A stretch of DNA of 21,284 nt, taken from positions 1-21,284 of the forward strand of contig DUUE01000005.1 in NCBI GenBank assembly GCA_012841735.1. The letters are read 5' to 3'. The translations under genes were made by a program, and so were the position numbers. A model generated the notes under the pieces. It was not told the origin of the DNA. It worked only from the letters and a program-made list of their open reading frames with translations, and did not search any database. Below, piece after piece: positions 13,349 through 21,284 of the stretch (within the stretch, counting starts at the first letter, position 1; every line of letters starts with the position of its first letter). Origin of the DNA: Bacillota bacterium. Lineage in GTDB: Bacteria; Bacillota; Dethiobacteria; Dethiobacterales; Dethiobacteraceae.

Positions 13349-14146
13349 TCAGATATTGACAACTTTCCGCTTTTCAAGCTGTTCCAGCAGGTACGGGTTC
13401 TTAACCTTAATATACGTCCCTTTCATGCCAAGCGAACGTGACTGGATCACACCGGCACTTTCAAATTTCCGCAGGGCGTTGACAATAACAGAGCGGGTGA
13501 TCCCCAGCTGATCGGCAATTTTGCTGGCCACCAGGATACCCTCGTCGCCGTTCAGCTCGGCAAAAATATTCTCCACTGCCTCCAGTTCCGAATAGGAGAG
13601 TGTACCGATAGCCATCTGCACCACAGCTTTATTCCTGGCTTCTTCTTCAATCCTGTCGGCCCGGATGCGCAGAATTTCCATGCCGATCACCGTAGCGCCA
13701 TATTCGGCCAGGATTAAATCCTGTGCCGTAAATTCCTCGGAAAAGCGCGCCAGAAGCAGGGTCCCCAGGCGCTTGCCGCCGCCCAGAATGGGCACAATGG
13801 TGGTCAGTTTGTCAGTAAAGAGGCATTCCGCTTCATTGAGAAAAACACAGTCATTTTTTTTCTGTTTTAAATTTACCTTTGATTCATCCACATTTAACAG
13901 CTGGGCGTTGTATTCTGCAGGGAAAGCACCGTTTTCCAGCACATTATTTACCATTAATTCACATTCAAATTCGTCCACCAGTGAATAACCCAGTATTTTT
14001 CCACTACGGTCGGCGATATAAATATTTGCCCGCAGTACGCTCCTTAGCACATCCGCCACTTCTTCGAAATCCACATGCTGACCTGCCGTTTTCTGAAGAA
14101 TACGATTAATGCGACGTGATTTTTCCAGAAGTTCTTCTATTACCAT
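13349..14146 (-). CDS. codY: Global transcriptional regulator CodY
   Basis: CodY represses or activates amino-acid, peptide-uptake, competence and sporulation genes in Bacillota in response to branched-chain amino acids and GTP. The 265-residue protein has the N-terminal GAF-type ligand domain (about 1-155, including DVLRSVLRANIYIADRSGKI LGYS region and FPAEYN), a linker helix, and the C-terminal winged HTH with ASKIADQLGITRSVIVNALR (207-226) and RSLGMKGTYIKV. The start is ATG 14146: AAGGA lies 8 bases upstream, whereas ATG 14155 overlaps that site. It follows hslU by 27 bases and is the last gene of the block, as in the Bacillus codVWXY operon. A weak CodY-box-like sequence overlaps the hslU end. 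Confidence 0.96.
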   Translation of the reverse strand: MVIEELLEKSRRINRILQKTAGQHVDFEEVADVLRSVLRANIYIADRSGKILGYSLVDEFECELMVNNVLENGAFPAEYNAQLLNVDESKVNLKQKKNDCVFLNEAECLFTDKLTTIVPILGGGKRLGTLLLARFSEEFTAQDLILAEYGATVIGMEILRIRADRIEEEARNKAVVQMAIGTLSYSELEAVENIFAELNGDEGILVASKIADQLGITRSVIVNALRKFESAGVIQSRSLGMKGTYIKVKNPYLLEQLEKRKVVNI

Positions 14147-14173
14147 GGAAATCATCCTTTCTTTTCTTTAAAA

Positions 14174-15595
14174 TTACAGAATATACCTGCTTAAATCCTT
14201 ATTTTGTACAATTCCCTGCAATTTATCCCGTACATATTGTGCGGTTATGGCAACTTCCTGTCCGGGGATCTCCGGAGCAGTAAAGGAAAGATCCTCCAGC
14301 ACTTTTTCCAGGATGGTATGTAAACGGCGTGCGCCTATGTTTTCCATCTCCTGATTTAGCTCACAGGCTATTTTGGCAATTTCTTCTATGGCGTCATCTG
14401 TAAACTTGACATGAACATCCTCCGTCGCCAAAAGGGCGGTATATTGTTTCAGGAGGGCATTGTTCGGCTCCGTCAGAATACGGTAAAAGTCTTCCTGTGT
14501 CAGGCTGTCCAGTTCCACCCGGATGGGGAATCGCCCCTGCAGTTCCGGTATTAAATCGGAAGGTTTGGCCACATGAAAAGCGCCCGCAGCAATGAAGAGA
14601 ATATAATCAGTTTTGACGGGTCCGTATTTTGTCATCACTGTGGAGCCTTCCACGATGGGGAGTATATCCCGCTGCACACCTTCCCGGGACACATCCGGAC
14701 CGCTGGCATAATTTTTCCCGGCAATTTTATCAATTTCATCAAGAAAGATAATCCCTGTTTGCTCCGCCCTGGTAACAGCCTCGGCATATACTTCGTCCAT
14801 GTTGATTAATTTTTGTGCTTCTTCCTGCTCCAGGATCTTCCGTGCCTGCCTGACAGGCATTTTGCGCAGTTTTTTCCTCCGGGGCAGAAACTGCCCCATT
14901 AAATCCTGGAAGTTTATTCCCATCTCCTCCAGGCCGCTGCCGGCTACCACATCAAGCATGGGCGGCCTGTCTTCCACTTCCAGCTCCACCATCTCATCTT
15001 CCAGAAGACCCGCCTCCAGCTGCCGCCTGATCTCTTGCCGGCGCTCCCTGTTGGTCTGCCACTCTTCCCTGTCTTCTTCCTCCTGCTCATGCCCGCTGCT
15101 TTGATCCTGCGCAAAAAGCATCGCCAACGGGTTTTGCTGCAGCCGTTTTTTCCCTGACTTTGGCAGCAACAATGACAGCAGCCGTTCGCCGGCCGCGGCT
15201 TTGGCCTTATCCTCCACCGCGCTGATTTTTTCCGCCTGCACAATCCTGATGGAAGTTTCCACCAGGTCACGCACCATTGTTTCCACGTCCCGGCCTACGT
15301 AGCCGACTTCCGTGAATTTGGTTGCTTCCACCTTGACGAAAGGCGCCCGGACCAATTTGGCCAGCCTGCGGGCAATTTCAGTTTTGCCGACGCCGGTGGG
15401 GCCGATCATGATAATATTTTTGGGAAATACTTCGTCCCTGAATTCTTCCGGCACCCGCTTGCGGCGGTAACGGTTGCGCAGGGCTACAGCCACGCATTTT
15501 TTTGCTTCTTTCTGTCCTACAATATACTGATCCAGATAGGCGACAACCTCCCTGGGAGTCAGTTCCTCTGTGTGTATCCACTTCTGTCCGGCCAT
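14174..15595 (-). CDS. hslU: HslU/ClpY ATPase of the HslUV protease
   Basis: HslU is the AAA+ unfoldase ring that feeds proteins to the HslV chamber. The 473-residue protein has Walker A GPTGVGKT (65-72), the pore-loop region GYVGRDVE (98-105, central GYVG), an intermediate I domain (about 110-240, with a charged Glu/Arg/Gln-rich insertion at 163-212), Walker B FLDEIDK (284-290), and sensor 2 IGARRL. The C terminus ends SRYIL, the tail that docks into HslV. It starts with ATG directly abutting the hslV TAA; GGAGG within hslV is 8 bases upstream, so the pair is coupled. The neighbours (xerC, hslV, codY) match Bacillus. Confidence 0.97.
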   Translation of the reverse strand: MAGQKWIHTEELTPREVVAYLDQYIVGQKEAKKCVAVALRNRYRRKRVPEEFRDEVFPKNIIMIGPTGVGKTEIARRLAKLVRAPFVKVEATKFTEVGYVGRDVETMVRDLVETSIRIVQAEKISAVEDKAKAAAGERLLSLLLPKSGKKRLQQNPLAMLFAQDQSSGHEQEEEDREEWQTNRERRQEIRRQLEAGLLEDEMVELEVEDRPPMLDVVAGSGLEEMGINFQDLMGQFLPRRKKLRKMPVRQARKILEQEEAQKLINMDEVYAEAVTRAEQTGIIFLDEIDKIAGKNYASGPDVSREGVQRDILPIVEGSTVMTKYGPVKTDYILFIAAGAFHVAKPSDLIPELQGRFPIRVELDSLTQEDFYRILTEPNNALLKQYTALLATEDVHVKFTDDAIEEIAKIACELNQEMENIGARRLHTILEKVLEDLSFTAPEIPGQEVAITAQYVRDKLQGIVQNKDLSRYIL

Positions 15596-16126
15596 TTACA
15601 GTTCCTCCAGCACTATCTGGTCGTTGGTATAAATACAGATTTCACCGGCAATTTGCAGCGCGGAACGGGCAATTTCCGCCACGGTAAGCGTGGTATGCCG
15701 GCACAGCGCCCTGGCTGCAGCCAGGGCATACGGGCCACCGGAACCAATGGCCGTAATTCCGTCATCCGGCTCTATCACCTCGCCGCTGCCGGAGATGACC
15801 AGCAAAGTTTCCCTGTCCGCCACCACCAGCAATGCTTCCAGGCGACGCAGGACCCTGTCGCTCCGCCAGTCCCGGGCCAGCTCCACGGCAGCCCGCCGCA
15901 GATTACCCTGGAACGCTTCCAGCTGTTCTTCAAACTTTTCAAAAAGGGTGAAGGCATCGGCAACAGAACCGGCAAAACCGGCAAGGACAGAGTTTTTGTA
16001 GATGCGGCGGACTTTGACGGCACGGTGTTTCATGACAGTGGCACCGCCAAAGGTCACCTGCCCGTCTCCGGCCATGGCACAATGTCCGTCTTTTTGCACG
16101 GCGACAATTGTCGTTGCGTGAAACAT
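15596..16126 (-). CDS. hslV: HslV/ClpQ peptidase subunit
   Basis: HslV is the proteasome-beta-like peptidase that forms a double hexamer capped by HslU. The 176-residue protein starts MFHATTIVAV; by alignment the catalytic N-terminal Thr is T5 after removal of a 4-residue leader, rather than the bare Met of E. coli or the Ser used by Bacillus subtilis ClpQ. The core has GDGQVTFG (21-28), KVRRIY, AGFAGSVADAFTLFE, and IGSGGPYALAAARAL. Length is typical. AAGGAG overlaps the xerC stop codon just upstream. The downstream hslU is immediately adjacent. Confidence 0.97.
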   Translation of the reverse strand: MFHATTIVAVQKDGHCAMAGDGQVTFGGATVMKHRAVKVRRIYKNSVLAGFAGSVADAFTLFEKFEEQLEAFQGNLRRAAVELARDWRSDRVLRRLEALLVVADRETLLVISGSGEVIEPDDGITAIGSGGPYALAAARALCRHTTLTVAEIARSALQIAGEICIYTNDQIVLEEL

Positions 16127-16136
16127 TTTTCTCTCC

Positions 16137-17036
16137 TTATGCCCTGGGATGGGCCAGCTGGTAGACTTCTTTCAACCGGTCCCGGGTAATATGGGTATAA
16201 ATTTGGGTCGTGGAGATATTCACATGACCCAACAACTCCTGGACACACCGCAGGTCGGCACCGGCATTAAGCAGATGGGTGGCAAAACTGTGCCTGAGGC
16301 TGTGGGGACTGATTTTTCTGCTCACAGAAACCTGGCTGATATACTTGTCAACAATCCGGCGGACCCCCCTGTCTGACAGCCTGTTGCCGTACTTGTTCAG
16401 CCACAGGGCTTTTTCCCGGGCACCGCTGTTACTGTTGCGCAAAAAATACGGTCTTGCAGACTGTAAATAAGCGTCAAGTGCACGGCAGGCAAAACGTCCC
16501 AGCGGAACAAGCCTTTCCCGGGCACCCTTACCCATCACCACAATCTGCCCCGCCGTCAGATCCAGGTCGTCAGTATCCATGGCCACCAGCTCGCTTACCC
16601 TGACCCCTGAAGCATACAGCGTTTCCAGGATGGCAACATCGCGCAGGCCAGCCGGTGTGGCCGTATCCGGTGCGCACAGAAGCTGCAATACCTCCTCTAC
16701 ATAAAGAAACGTGGGCAATTTTTTGCCAGCACGGGGAGTGGAAACAGCTGTCCAGGTTTTATCGGCCAGGAGCCCTTCCCTGTTCAGATAGCGGAAAAAT
16801 GAACGCAGCGCAGAAAGTTTGCGGGCAATGGTCCGGCGTTCATAAGCACCGGCTTTCAAATAAGCCAGATAATGCCGCACGGTCAGGTAATTGACCCCTT
16901 CCGGGAAAGTGAGACCCTCCGTTTCAAGATAAGAAAGAAACTGAACCAGGTCTTCAGCATAATTGCGCACTGTATGCCGTGATGCATTTTTCTGGGTTTC
17001 AAGATAGGAAAGAAAACCGTCACAAAAATCTATCAT
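16137..17036 (-). CDS. xerC: Tyrosine recombinase XerC (CodV-like)
   Basis: XerC/CodV with XerD resolves chromosome dimers at dif. The 299-residue protein has the SAM-like N-terminal core-binding domain (FLSYLETQKNASRHTVRNY) and a C-terminal catalytic domain with R146 (ASGVRVSEL), K170, H245 and R248 (PHSLRHSFATHLL), H271 (LLGHVNIST) and nucleophile Y280 (QIYTH). The frame is open for 47 more codons, but that extension overlaps trmFO and aligns with nothing; ATG 17036 gives family length, with GGGGA about 12 bases upstream. The alternative ATG 17072 has AAAGG 8 bases upstream and cannot be excluded. Its own promoter may lie in the 95-base gap. It is more likely the housekeeping Xer than a mobile integrase, because of its neighbours. 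Confidence 0.95.
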   Translation of the reverse strand: MIDFCDGFLSYLETQKNASRHTVRNYAEDLVQFLSYLETEGLTFPEGVNYLTVRHYLAYLKAGAYERRTIARKLSALRSFFRYLNREGLLADKTWTAVSTPRAGKKLPTFLYVEEVLQLLCAPDTATPAGLRDVAILETLYASGVRVSELVAMDTDDLDLTAGQIVVMGKGARERLVPLGRFACRALDAYLQSARPYFLRNSNSGAREKALWLNKYGNRLSDRGVRRIVDKYISQVSVSRKISPHSLRHSFATHLLNAGADLRCVQELLGHVNISTTQIYTHITRDRLKEVYQLAHPRA

Positions 17037-17062
17037 CCGACGGCAGTCCCCTTTTTCAAAAT

Positions 17063-17092
17063 ATTTTAACATAATAAAAGCCTTTAATGCAA
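17063..17092 (-). promoter_or_regulatory. Candidate extended -10 promoter for xerC
   Basis: On the minus strand TAAAAT (17063-17068) is preceded by TGT (extended -10), with a poor -35 TTGCAT (17087-17092) 18 bases upstream. The predicted start is about 20 bases before the xerC ATG. This would allow xerC-hslVU-codY to be expressed apart from topA-trmFO. It would not transcribe the alternative start at 17072. Confidence 0.4.
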
Positions 17093-17103
17093 GTATATTT
17101 GCA
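17088..17103. promoter_or_regulatory. 16-base near-perfect palindrome at xerC promoter
   Basis: The sequence TGCAAGTATATTTGCA has 7 of 8 base pairs symmetric. It overlaps the proposed -35 of xerC. A half-site (ATATTTGC) recurs in direct orientation at 17112-17119. The form is that of an operator for a dimeric regulator, but I do not recognise the factor. Confidence 0.35.
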
Positions 17104-17131
17104 CACAAGAAATATTTGCCCCGGCGAAATA

Positions 17132-18451
17132 CTACTGCCGCCCGTCCGCTTCCTGCCGCAGCCACCTGGCGAGACATTCCAGGGCACGCCCGGCAAGTCG
17201 CTCTTTTCGTTCTTTTTTGGGCACGCGCCCGGCAAGGGGCGGGAAAAGGCCGAAATTGACATTCATGGGCTGGAAGTTGGTGGGATCGGCGGTTGTAATA
17301 TAGCGGAGCAATGCTCCGTGAGCCGTCTCGGGAGGAAGTGACAAAGGTTCTTTGCCTGAAGCCAGTCGTGCCGCATTCAACCCCGCCACCAGGCCGGCAG
17401 CGGCAGATTCAATGTAGCCTTCCACACCTGTGATCTGGCCGGCGAAAAAAAGCCGTGGCTCCCGTTTAAATTGCAGTGTGGGCAAAAGCAGCAGGGGAGC
17501 ATTAATGTAAGTATTGCGGTGCATAACACCATAGCGGACAAATTCCGCTTCCTCCAGCCCCGGAATCAGCCGGAAGACCCTTTTCTGCTCCGGCCACTTC
17601 AGGCGTGTCTGAAAACCCACAAGATTATAAAGCGTGGCCGCCGCATTGTCCTGCCGCAATTGTACCACGGCAAAGGGCTGCCTGCCTGTCCGCGGGTCAA
17701 TCAGCCCCACCGGTTTCATTGGCCCATAAAGCAAAGTTTCATATCCCCTGGCGGCCATCACTTCTATGGGCAGGCAGCCGGAAAAATATTTGTCTTCTTC
17801 GTCGCAGTGACCTTCATGCACATCGGCCGCCCTCAGTTCTTCATAAAAACGCCTGTACTCTTCTCCGGTCAGGGGGCAATTAAGATAATCCGCCCCTTTG
17901 CCGTAGCGGGAAGCACGGAAAACTTTTTCCGTCCTGATGGATGCAGCGGTAACAATGGGGGCGGCGGCGTCATAAAAATAGAGGGAATCCTGCCCGCACA
18001 TGCGGGCGATTTTTTCCGCCAGCGGCGCGGAAGTAAGCGGGCCGGTGGCTATAATTACCGGGCCCTGTGCGGTGGACGGTATTTCTGTCACTTCTCCCGT
18101 AACCAGGCGAATGCGCGGGTGATTGGCGACGGCCGCGGTCACTGCGTCCGCAAAAGCTTTTCTGTCCACTGCCAGGGCTCCGCCGGCCGGGACGGTATGC
18201 CTGTCGGCCATGGCCATTATCAGTGAACCAAGGCGTCGCATTTCCTCCTTTAAGAGACCGGCGGCATTGGTCAGGGCGGCGGCACGCAGTGAATTGCTGC
18301 AGACCAGCTCGGCCAGGGCGGCGCTGTGATGGGCGGGCGTCATTTTCTGCGGGCGCATTTCCCAGAGGGTGACGCCGGCACCTCTTTCCGCAGCCTGCCA
18401 GGCGGCTTCCGCCCCTGCCAGGCCGCCGCCGACTACGGTAATTTCAAGCAC
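17132..18451 (-). CDS. trmFO: Folate-dependent tRNA (uracil-54-C5)-methyltransferase TrmFO
   Basis: TrmFO (Gid) makes ribothymidine at position 54 of the T-loop using methylenetetrahydrofolate and FAD, the Gram-positive alternative to SAM-dependent TrmA. The 439-residue protein has the FAD dinucleotide motif GGGLAGAE (8-15), C51 in LVCSNSLR, and C226 in YFSGCLPIEVMA, matching the two catalytic-site cysteines of the Bacillus enzyme. Other blocks are GPMKPVGL, QLRQDN, YNLVGFQT and FFAGQITGVEGYIESAA. The start is GTG 18451; AGGAGGGG is 5 bases upstream. It overlaps the topA stop by 8 bases, implying coupling. The topA-trmFO-xerC order is conserved in Bacillota. Confidence 0.97.
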   Translation of the reverse strand: MLEITVVGGGLAGAEAAWQAAERGAGVTLWEMRPQKMTPAHHSAALAELVCSNSLRAAALTNAAGLLKEEMRRLGSLIMAMADRHTVPAGGALAVDRKAFADAVTAAVANHPRIRLVTGEVTEIPSTAQGPVIIATGPLTSAPLAEKIARMCGQDSLYFYDAAAPIVTAASIRTEKVFRASRYGKGADYLNCPLTGEEYRRFYEELRAADVHEGHCDEEDKYFSGCLPIEVMAARGYETLLYGPMKPVGLIDPRTGRQPFAVVQLRQDNAAATLYNLVGFQTRLKWPEQKRVFRLIPGLEEAEFVRYGVMHRNTYINAPLLLLPTLQFKREPRLFFAGQITGVEGYIESAAAGLVAGLNAARLASGKEPLSLPPETAHGALLRYITTADPTNFQPMNVNFGLFPPLAGRVPKKERKERLAGRALECLARWLRQEADGRQ

Positions 18452-20591
18452 CGGAACCCCTCCTGCCGGCCGTCATTTTCTTTTTCCCGTCAACGCCCGC
18501 TTTCTTCCCCTGCCGGATACTTTTTTCCGTGGCTTCTCTGATAACGGCCCCACATTTACTGTTGGCACACTGCAGTGTTTTGCCCTTCAGCACGGTAAGA
18601 TAGCCGCAGTGGGGGCATTTTTCCTTCTGCGGCACATCCCAGGTGGTAAAGTTGCACGCCGGGTAGCCGCTGCAGCCGTAAAATATTCTTCTGCGTTTTG
18701 TCCGGCGCTCCACCAGAGGGCTGCCGCATTCAGGGCAGTCCACTGCCAGCGTTTTGACAATGGGTTTGGCGTAGCGGCACTCCGGGAAACCGGGGCAGGC
18801 CAGGAACTTGCCGTAGCGCCCCATTTTGTATACCAGCCGCCGCCCGCATTTGGGACATGTTTCATCGCTTTCTTCGGGAGCAATCACAACTTTCTCCATC
18901 TTTTCTTCTGCAGCACGCAGGCTGACGGCAAAATCTTCGTAAAACCTGCGGATTACTTCCACCCAGTCAAGTTCACCCGCGGCGATGCGGTCCAGCTCCA
19001 GTTCCATCTGCGCCGTAAAATCCACATCCAGGATCTCGGGGAAAAATTCCAGCAATTGCTCCAGTACCACCCTGCCCAGCTCCGTGGCATGAAAAACTTT
19101 ATTTTCACGCACAACATAACCCCTGGCCTGCAGTGTCTCAATTATGGGGGCATATGTGCTGGGGCGGCCGATACCCTTTTCCTCCAGTGTCCGCACCAGC
19201 ATGGCTTCGCTGTAAGGCGGGGGCGGCTGGGTAAAATGCTGTTCCGGAACCAGTTTTTTCAGGGTAAGCACTTCCCCCTCCGCCAGTTCCGGCAGCAGGC
19301 TGCCCTCCTCCTGCTCCTCCCCGTCTTTTCCTTCCGTATACAATTTCATAAAGCCGTCAAATTTAAGCTGCGACCCGGAAGCGCGGAATTCATACTTGCC
19401 GGCCATTATTTTGGCCGTCACCGTATCATAGACTGCGGCGCTCATCTGGCTGGCCAGAAAGCGTTCCCAGATCAGCTTGTACAGGCGCTGCTGGTCCCGG
19501 GACAAATACTGCCTCACTGCAGACGGTGTGCGCAGTACAGAAGTGGGACGCACTGCTTCGTGAGCTTCCTGTGCACCCTGCTTGGTCCGGTAAACAGGCG
19601 GATTTGCCGGGAGATATGTCTTGCCGAATTCACCGGCAATATAGGCGCGTGCTTCCTGGACGGCACCCGCCGCAACCCGGACTGCATCAGTCCGCATATA
19701 AGTAATCAGGCCCGTCACGCCGTCCGGACCCAGCGGGAGCCCCTCGTACAGCTGCTGCGCTATCTGCATGGTTTTACGGGCGGTAAAACCCAGCTTGCGG
19801 GCCGCTTCCTGCTGCAGGCTGCTGGTAGTAAAAGGCGCGGCCGCTTTCCGCCTGCGCTCTTTTTTGCGCACCGCGGCCACACGGAATTCGCTGCCCTCCA
19901 CCGCCTCCATAACCGCCCGGACTTCAGCCTCATTTGCCGGCACGGATTTCTTGCCGCCCACACCAAAGTAGCGCGCACTGATTTCCGCATCGCGTACCGC
20001 AAGCCGTGCTTCGAGCGTCCAGTATTCTTCTTTGACAAAGTTTTTAATCTCATCTTCACGTTCCACAATCAGCCGCAGGGCGACAGACTGCACACGGCCG
20101 GCGGACAGGCCTTTTTTCACCTTTTTCCAGAGCAGCGGGGAAATTTTGTAGCCTACAAGGCGGTCCAGGATACGCCGTGCCTGTTGTGCGTCCACACGGT
20201 TAGGATCTATCGGGCGCGGTTTTTTAAAAGCTTCCCTGACCGCACCTGCGGTAATTTCATGAAATTCTACCCGACAGGGCTCATTTTCCCCGATCCCCAG
20301 GGCACGTGCCAGGTGCCAGGAGATGGCTTCCCCTTCCCTGTCCGGGTCAGCCGCCAATAAAACTTTTTTGGCATTTTTGGCTTCTTTGCGCAGAGTTTTT
20401 AAAATTTCGCCCTTGCCGCGGATGGTAATATATTTCGGTGTAAAATTGTTTTCAATATCAATGCCAAGCTGGCTCTTGGGCAGATCAATCACATGGCCCA
20501 GTGAGGCCACCACACGGTAACGCCTGCCTAGGTATTTTTTAATGGTTTTTGCTTTAGTCGGTGATTCCACCACAACCAGATAGTCTGCCAT
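18444..20591 (-). CDS. topA: DNA topoisomerase I (type IA)
   Basis: TopA relaxes negative supercoils by passing a strand through a transient nick. The 715-residue protein has the TOPRIM start LVVVESPTKAKTI with E9, the metal site DPDREGEA (82-89), the catalytic Tyr298 in GLITYMRTD, and the family segment EAHEAVRPT. Three C-terminal four-Cys zinc ribbons follow: C579-C605, C619-C646 and C659-C680, then a basic Gly/Lys/Arg tail. The third ribbon has a shortened CANSKC end. The start is ATG 20591 before ADYLVVVESPTKA, with GGGGGTG 4 bases upstream; the frame is open further but that part aligns with nothing. It lies 58 bases after dprA. Confidence 0.97.
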   Translation of the reverse strand: MADYLVVVESPTKAKTIKKYLGRRYRVVASLGHVIDLPKSQLGIDIENNFTPKYITIRGKGEILKTLRKEAKNAKKVLLAADPDREGEAISWHLARALGIGENEPCRVEFHEITAGAVREAFKKPRPIDPNRVDAQQARRILDRLVGYKISPLLWKKVKKGLSAGRVQSVALRLIVEREDEIKNFVKEEYWTLEARLAVRDAEISARYFGVGGKKSVPANEAEVRAVMEAVEGSEFRVAAVRKKERRRKAAAPFTTSSLQQEAARKLGFTARKTMQIAQQLYEGLPLGPDGVTGLITYMRTDAVRVAAGAVQEARAYIAGEFGKTYLPANPPVYRTKQGAQEAHEAVRPTSVLRTPSAVRQYLSRDQQRLYKLIWERFLASQMSAAVYDTVTAKIMAGKYEFRASGSQLKFDGFMKLYTEGKDGEEQEEGSLLPELAEGEVLTLKKLVPEQHFTQPPPPYSEAMLVRTLEEKGIGRPSTYAPIIETLQARGYVVRENKVFHATELGRVVLEQLLEFFPEILDVDFTAQMELELDRIAAGELDWVEVIRRFYEDFAVSLRAAEEKMEKVVIAPEESDETCPKCGRRLVYKMGRYGKFLACPGFPECRYAKPIVKTLAVDCPECGSPLVERRTKRRRIFYGCSGYPACNFTTWDVPQKEKCPHCGYLTVLKGKTLQCANSKCGAVIREATEKSIRQGKKAGVDGKKKMTAGRRGSGA

Positions 20592-20649
20592 GCCGCACCC
20601 CCAAGATATCCTCTCTTCTTTATTACTACTTACACCATTTTCCCCGGCT

Positions 20650-21284
20650 CTATACGCGCAGATAATAATTCCCGGGCAGCTTTTTAATTCTCCCTTCCAG
20701 CTCCAGCCGGACCAAAAAAGCATTCAGCTCTGCGGCAGACAAACCTGTCATGCCGGCCAGAATGTCAAAATGCACCGGCTCGCATTCCAGGGCAACAAGA
20801 ACAGCGGCCGCAGGGTTGTCTGCAGCAGAAAGCTGCTTTTCAGCGCTTGGCGTTGCCGGCTCCAGCCCCAGGCCCTGCAGGATATCCTGCGCATCTTCCG
20901 CCAGGGCCGCACCTTCCTTCAGCAGCCGGTGGCAGCCTTTGCTCACACTGCTGTTAATACTGCCGGGAACGGCAAAAACATCCCTGCCCTGCTCCAGGGC
21001 ACAATCGGCGGTAATGAGGGCGCCGCTTTTGGCCGCAGCTTCCACTACCACCACCGCACGGGAAAGACCGCTGATAATACGGTTGCGCAACGGGAAATGG
21101 GCCGGTTTAGGCGCAGTGCCCGGCGGGAACTCACTGATGACGGCCCCGTTTTGCACAATCCGGGCATACAGTTTTCTGTTTTCCGGCGGGTAACAGACAT
21201 CAAGGCCGGAACCCAGTACAGCCACCGTTCTGCCCCCTCCGGCCAGCGCCCCCAGATGGGCGCATGTATCGATGCCGCGCGCCA
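20650..21284 (-). CDS. dprA: DNA-processing protein DprA, N-terminal part outside window
   Basis: DprA binds incoming single-stranded DNA and loads RecA in natural transformation; it is also present in many non-competent species. The visible 210 residues begin in the Rossmann-like core (ARGIDTCAHLGAL, then GGRTVAVLGSGLDVCYP), continue with VISEFPPGTAP, FPLRNRIISGLS, VVVVEAAAKSGALITA, and GRDVFAVPGSI. They end in a winged-helix (DprA-WH) domain of about 60 residues (VHFDILAGMTGLSAAELN...LPGNYYLRV). The frame is open to the window edge and the conserved ARGID block is at the boundary, so the N-terminal SAM-like domain and start are missing. Position next to topA is typical of Bacillota. Confidence 0.95.
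   Translation of the reverse strand, partial: ARGIDTCAHLGALAGGGRTVAVLGSGLDVCYPPENRKLYARIVQNGAVISEFPPGTAPKPAHFPLRNRIISGLSRAVVVVEAAAKSGALITADCALEQGRDVFAVPGSINSSVSKGCHRLLKEGAALAEDAQDILQGLGLEPATPSAEKQLSAADNPAAAVLVALECEPVHFDILAGMTGLSAAELNAFLVRLELEGRIKKLPGNYYLRV

Noticed and set aside
17037..17177. A 47-codon N-terminal extension of XerC overlapping trmFO
   Set aside because: It aligns with no Xer protein, and the family length and N-terminal pattern begin at ATG 17036.
18369..20360. A 663-codon open frame on the plus strand opposite topA
   Set aside because: The protein is rich in His, Phe, Arg and Cys without any recognisable domain, and it lies wholly antisense to a canonical topA; it is a by-product of GC-rich codon use.
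20592..20723. A 44-codon N-terminal extension of TopA overlapping dprA
   Set aside because: Type IA topoisomerases begin at the TOPRIM strand LVVVESPTKA; a Shine-Dalgarno lies before ATG 20591.
1..21284. CRISPR arrays, tRNA or rRNA genes, insertion sequences, prophage or toxin-antitoxin modules
   Set aside because: No regularly spaced repeats, cloverleaf-like sequences, transposase motifs or paired small toxin genes were seen; the only tyrosine recombinase is the housekeeping XerC in its conserved context.

Overview
The window is a chromosomal segment of a spore-forming, moderately GC-rich Bacillota, most likely a Clostridia-type lineage. The evidence is codY in the order xerC-hslV-hslU-codY (the codVWXY order of Bacillus), trmFO next to topA, an MEP-pathway isoprenoid set, and a tandem DUF3231 protein of the kind found in endospore formers. 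I cannot name a genus from sequence alone. There are no rRNAs, tRNAs, CRISPR arrays, insertion sequences or prophage genes, and no gene-free stretch longer than about 300 bases.

Layout. From the right edge to about 4.5 kb everything lies on the minus strand as a dense housekeeping array. Block 1 (21284 to 13349) is dprA (cut by the window edge), topA, trmFO, xerC, hslV, hslU and codY, ending in an intrinsic terminator. A single-pass membrane protein of unknown function (12704-13234) follows with its own extended -10 promoter. Block 2 starts at a strong promoter (12655-12683) and carries rpsB and tsf, with a hairpin between them and a strong terminator after tsf. Block 3 continues with pyrH, frr, a 71-residue one-PASTA-domain protein, uppS, cdsA, dxr, rseP and ispG, ending at a terminator at 4470-4503. 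These genes link translation (S2, EF-Ts, UMP kinase, ribosome recycling) to isoprenoid and lipid-carrier synthesis (Dxr, IspG, UppS), phospholipid synthesis (CdsA) and intramembrane proteolysis (RseP).

The left 4.4 kb is accessory. It holds two tandem, diverged MoaF-family genes with a shared terminator (2631-2667), a DUF3231 gene made of two internal repeats, a small DUF6054-like gene with a good sigma-A-type promoter, and, convergent on the plus strand, the 3' part of a LysM wall-binding protein. A long palindromic hairpin separates the last two.

The right part is conventional, and I see no clearly new multi-gene system. The items most worth following are the MoaF pair, the unexported PASTA protein inside the translation/isoprenoid operon, the His/Cys-rich C-terminal domain of the LysM protein, and regulatory elements: a near-perfect palindrome over the putative xerC promoter, the rpsB leader hairpin, and the rpsB-tsf, tsf-pyrH and PASTA-uppS hairpins. 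Several gene starts were moved inward from the longest open frame because a Shine-Dalgarno sequence or family alignment decides them.
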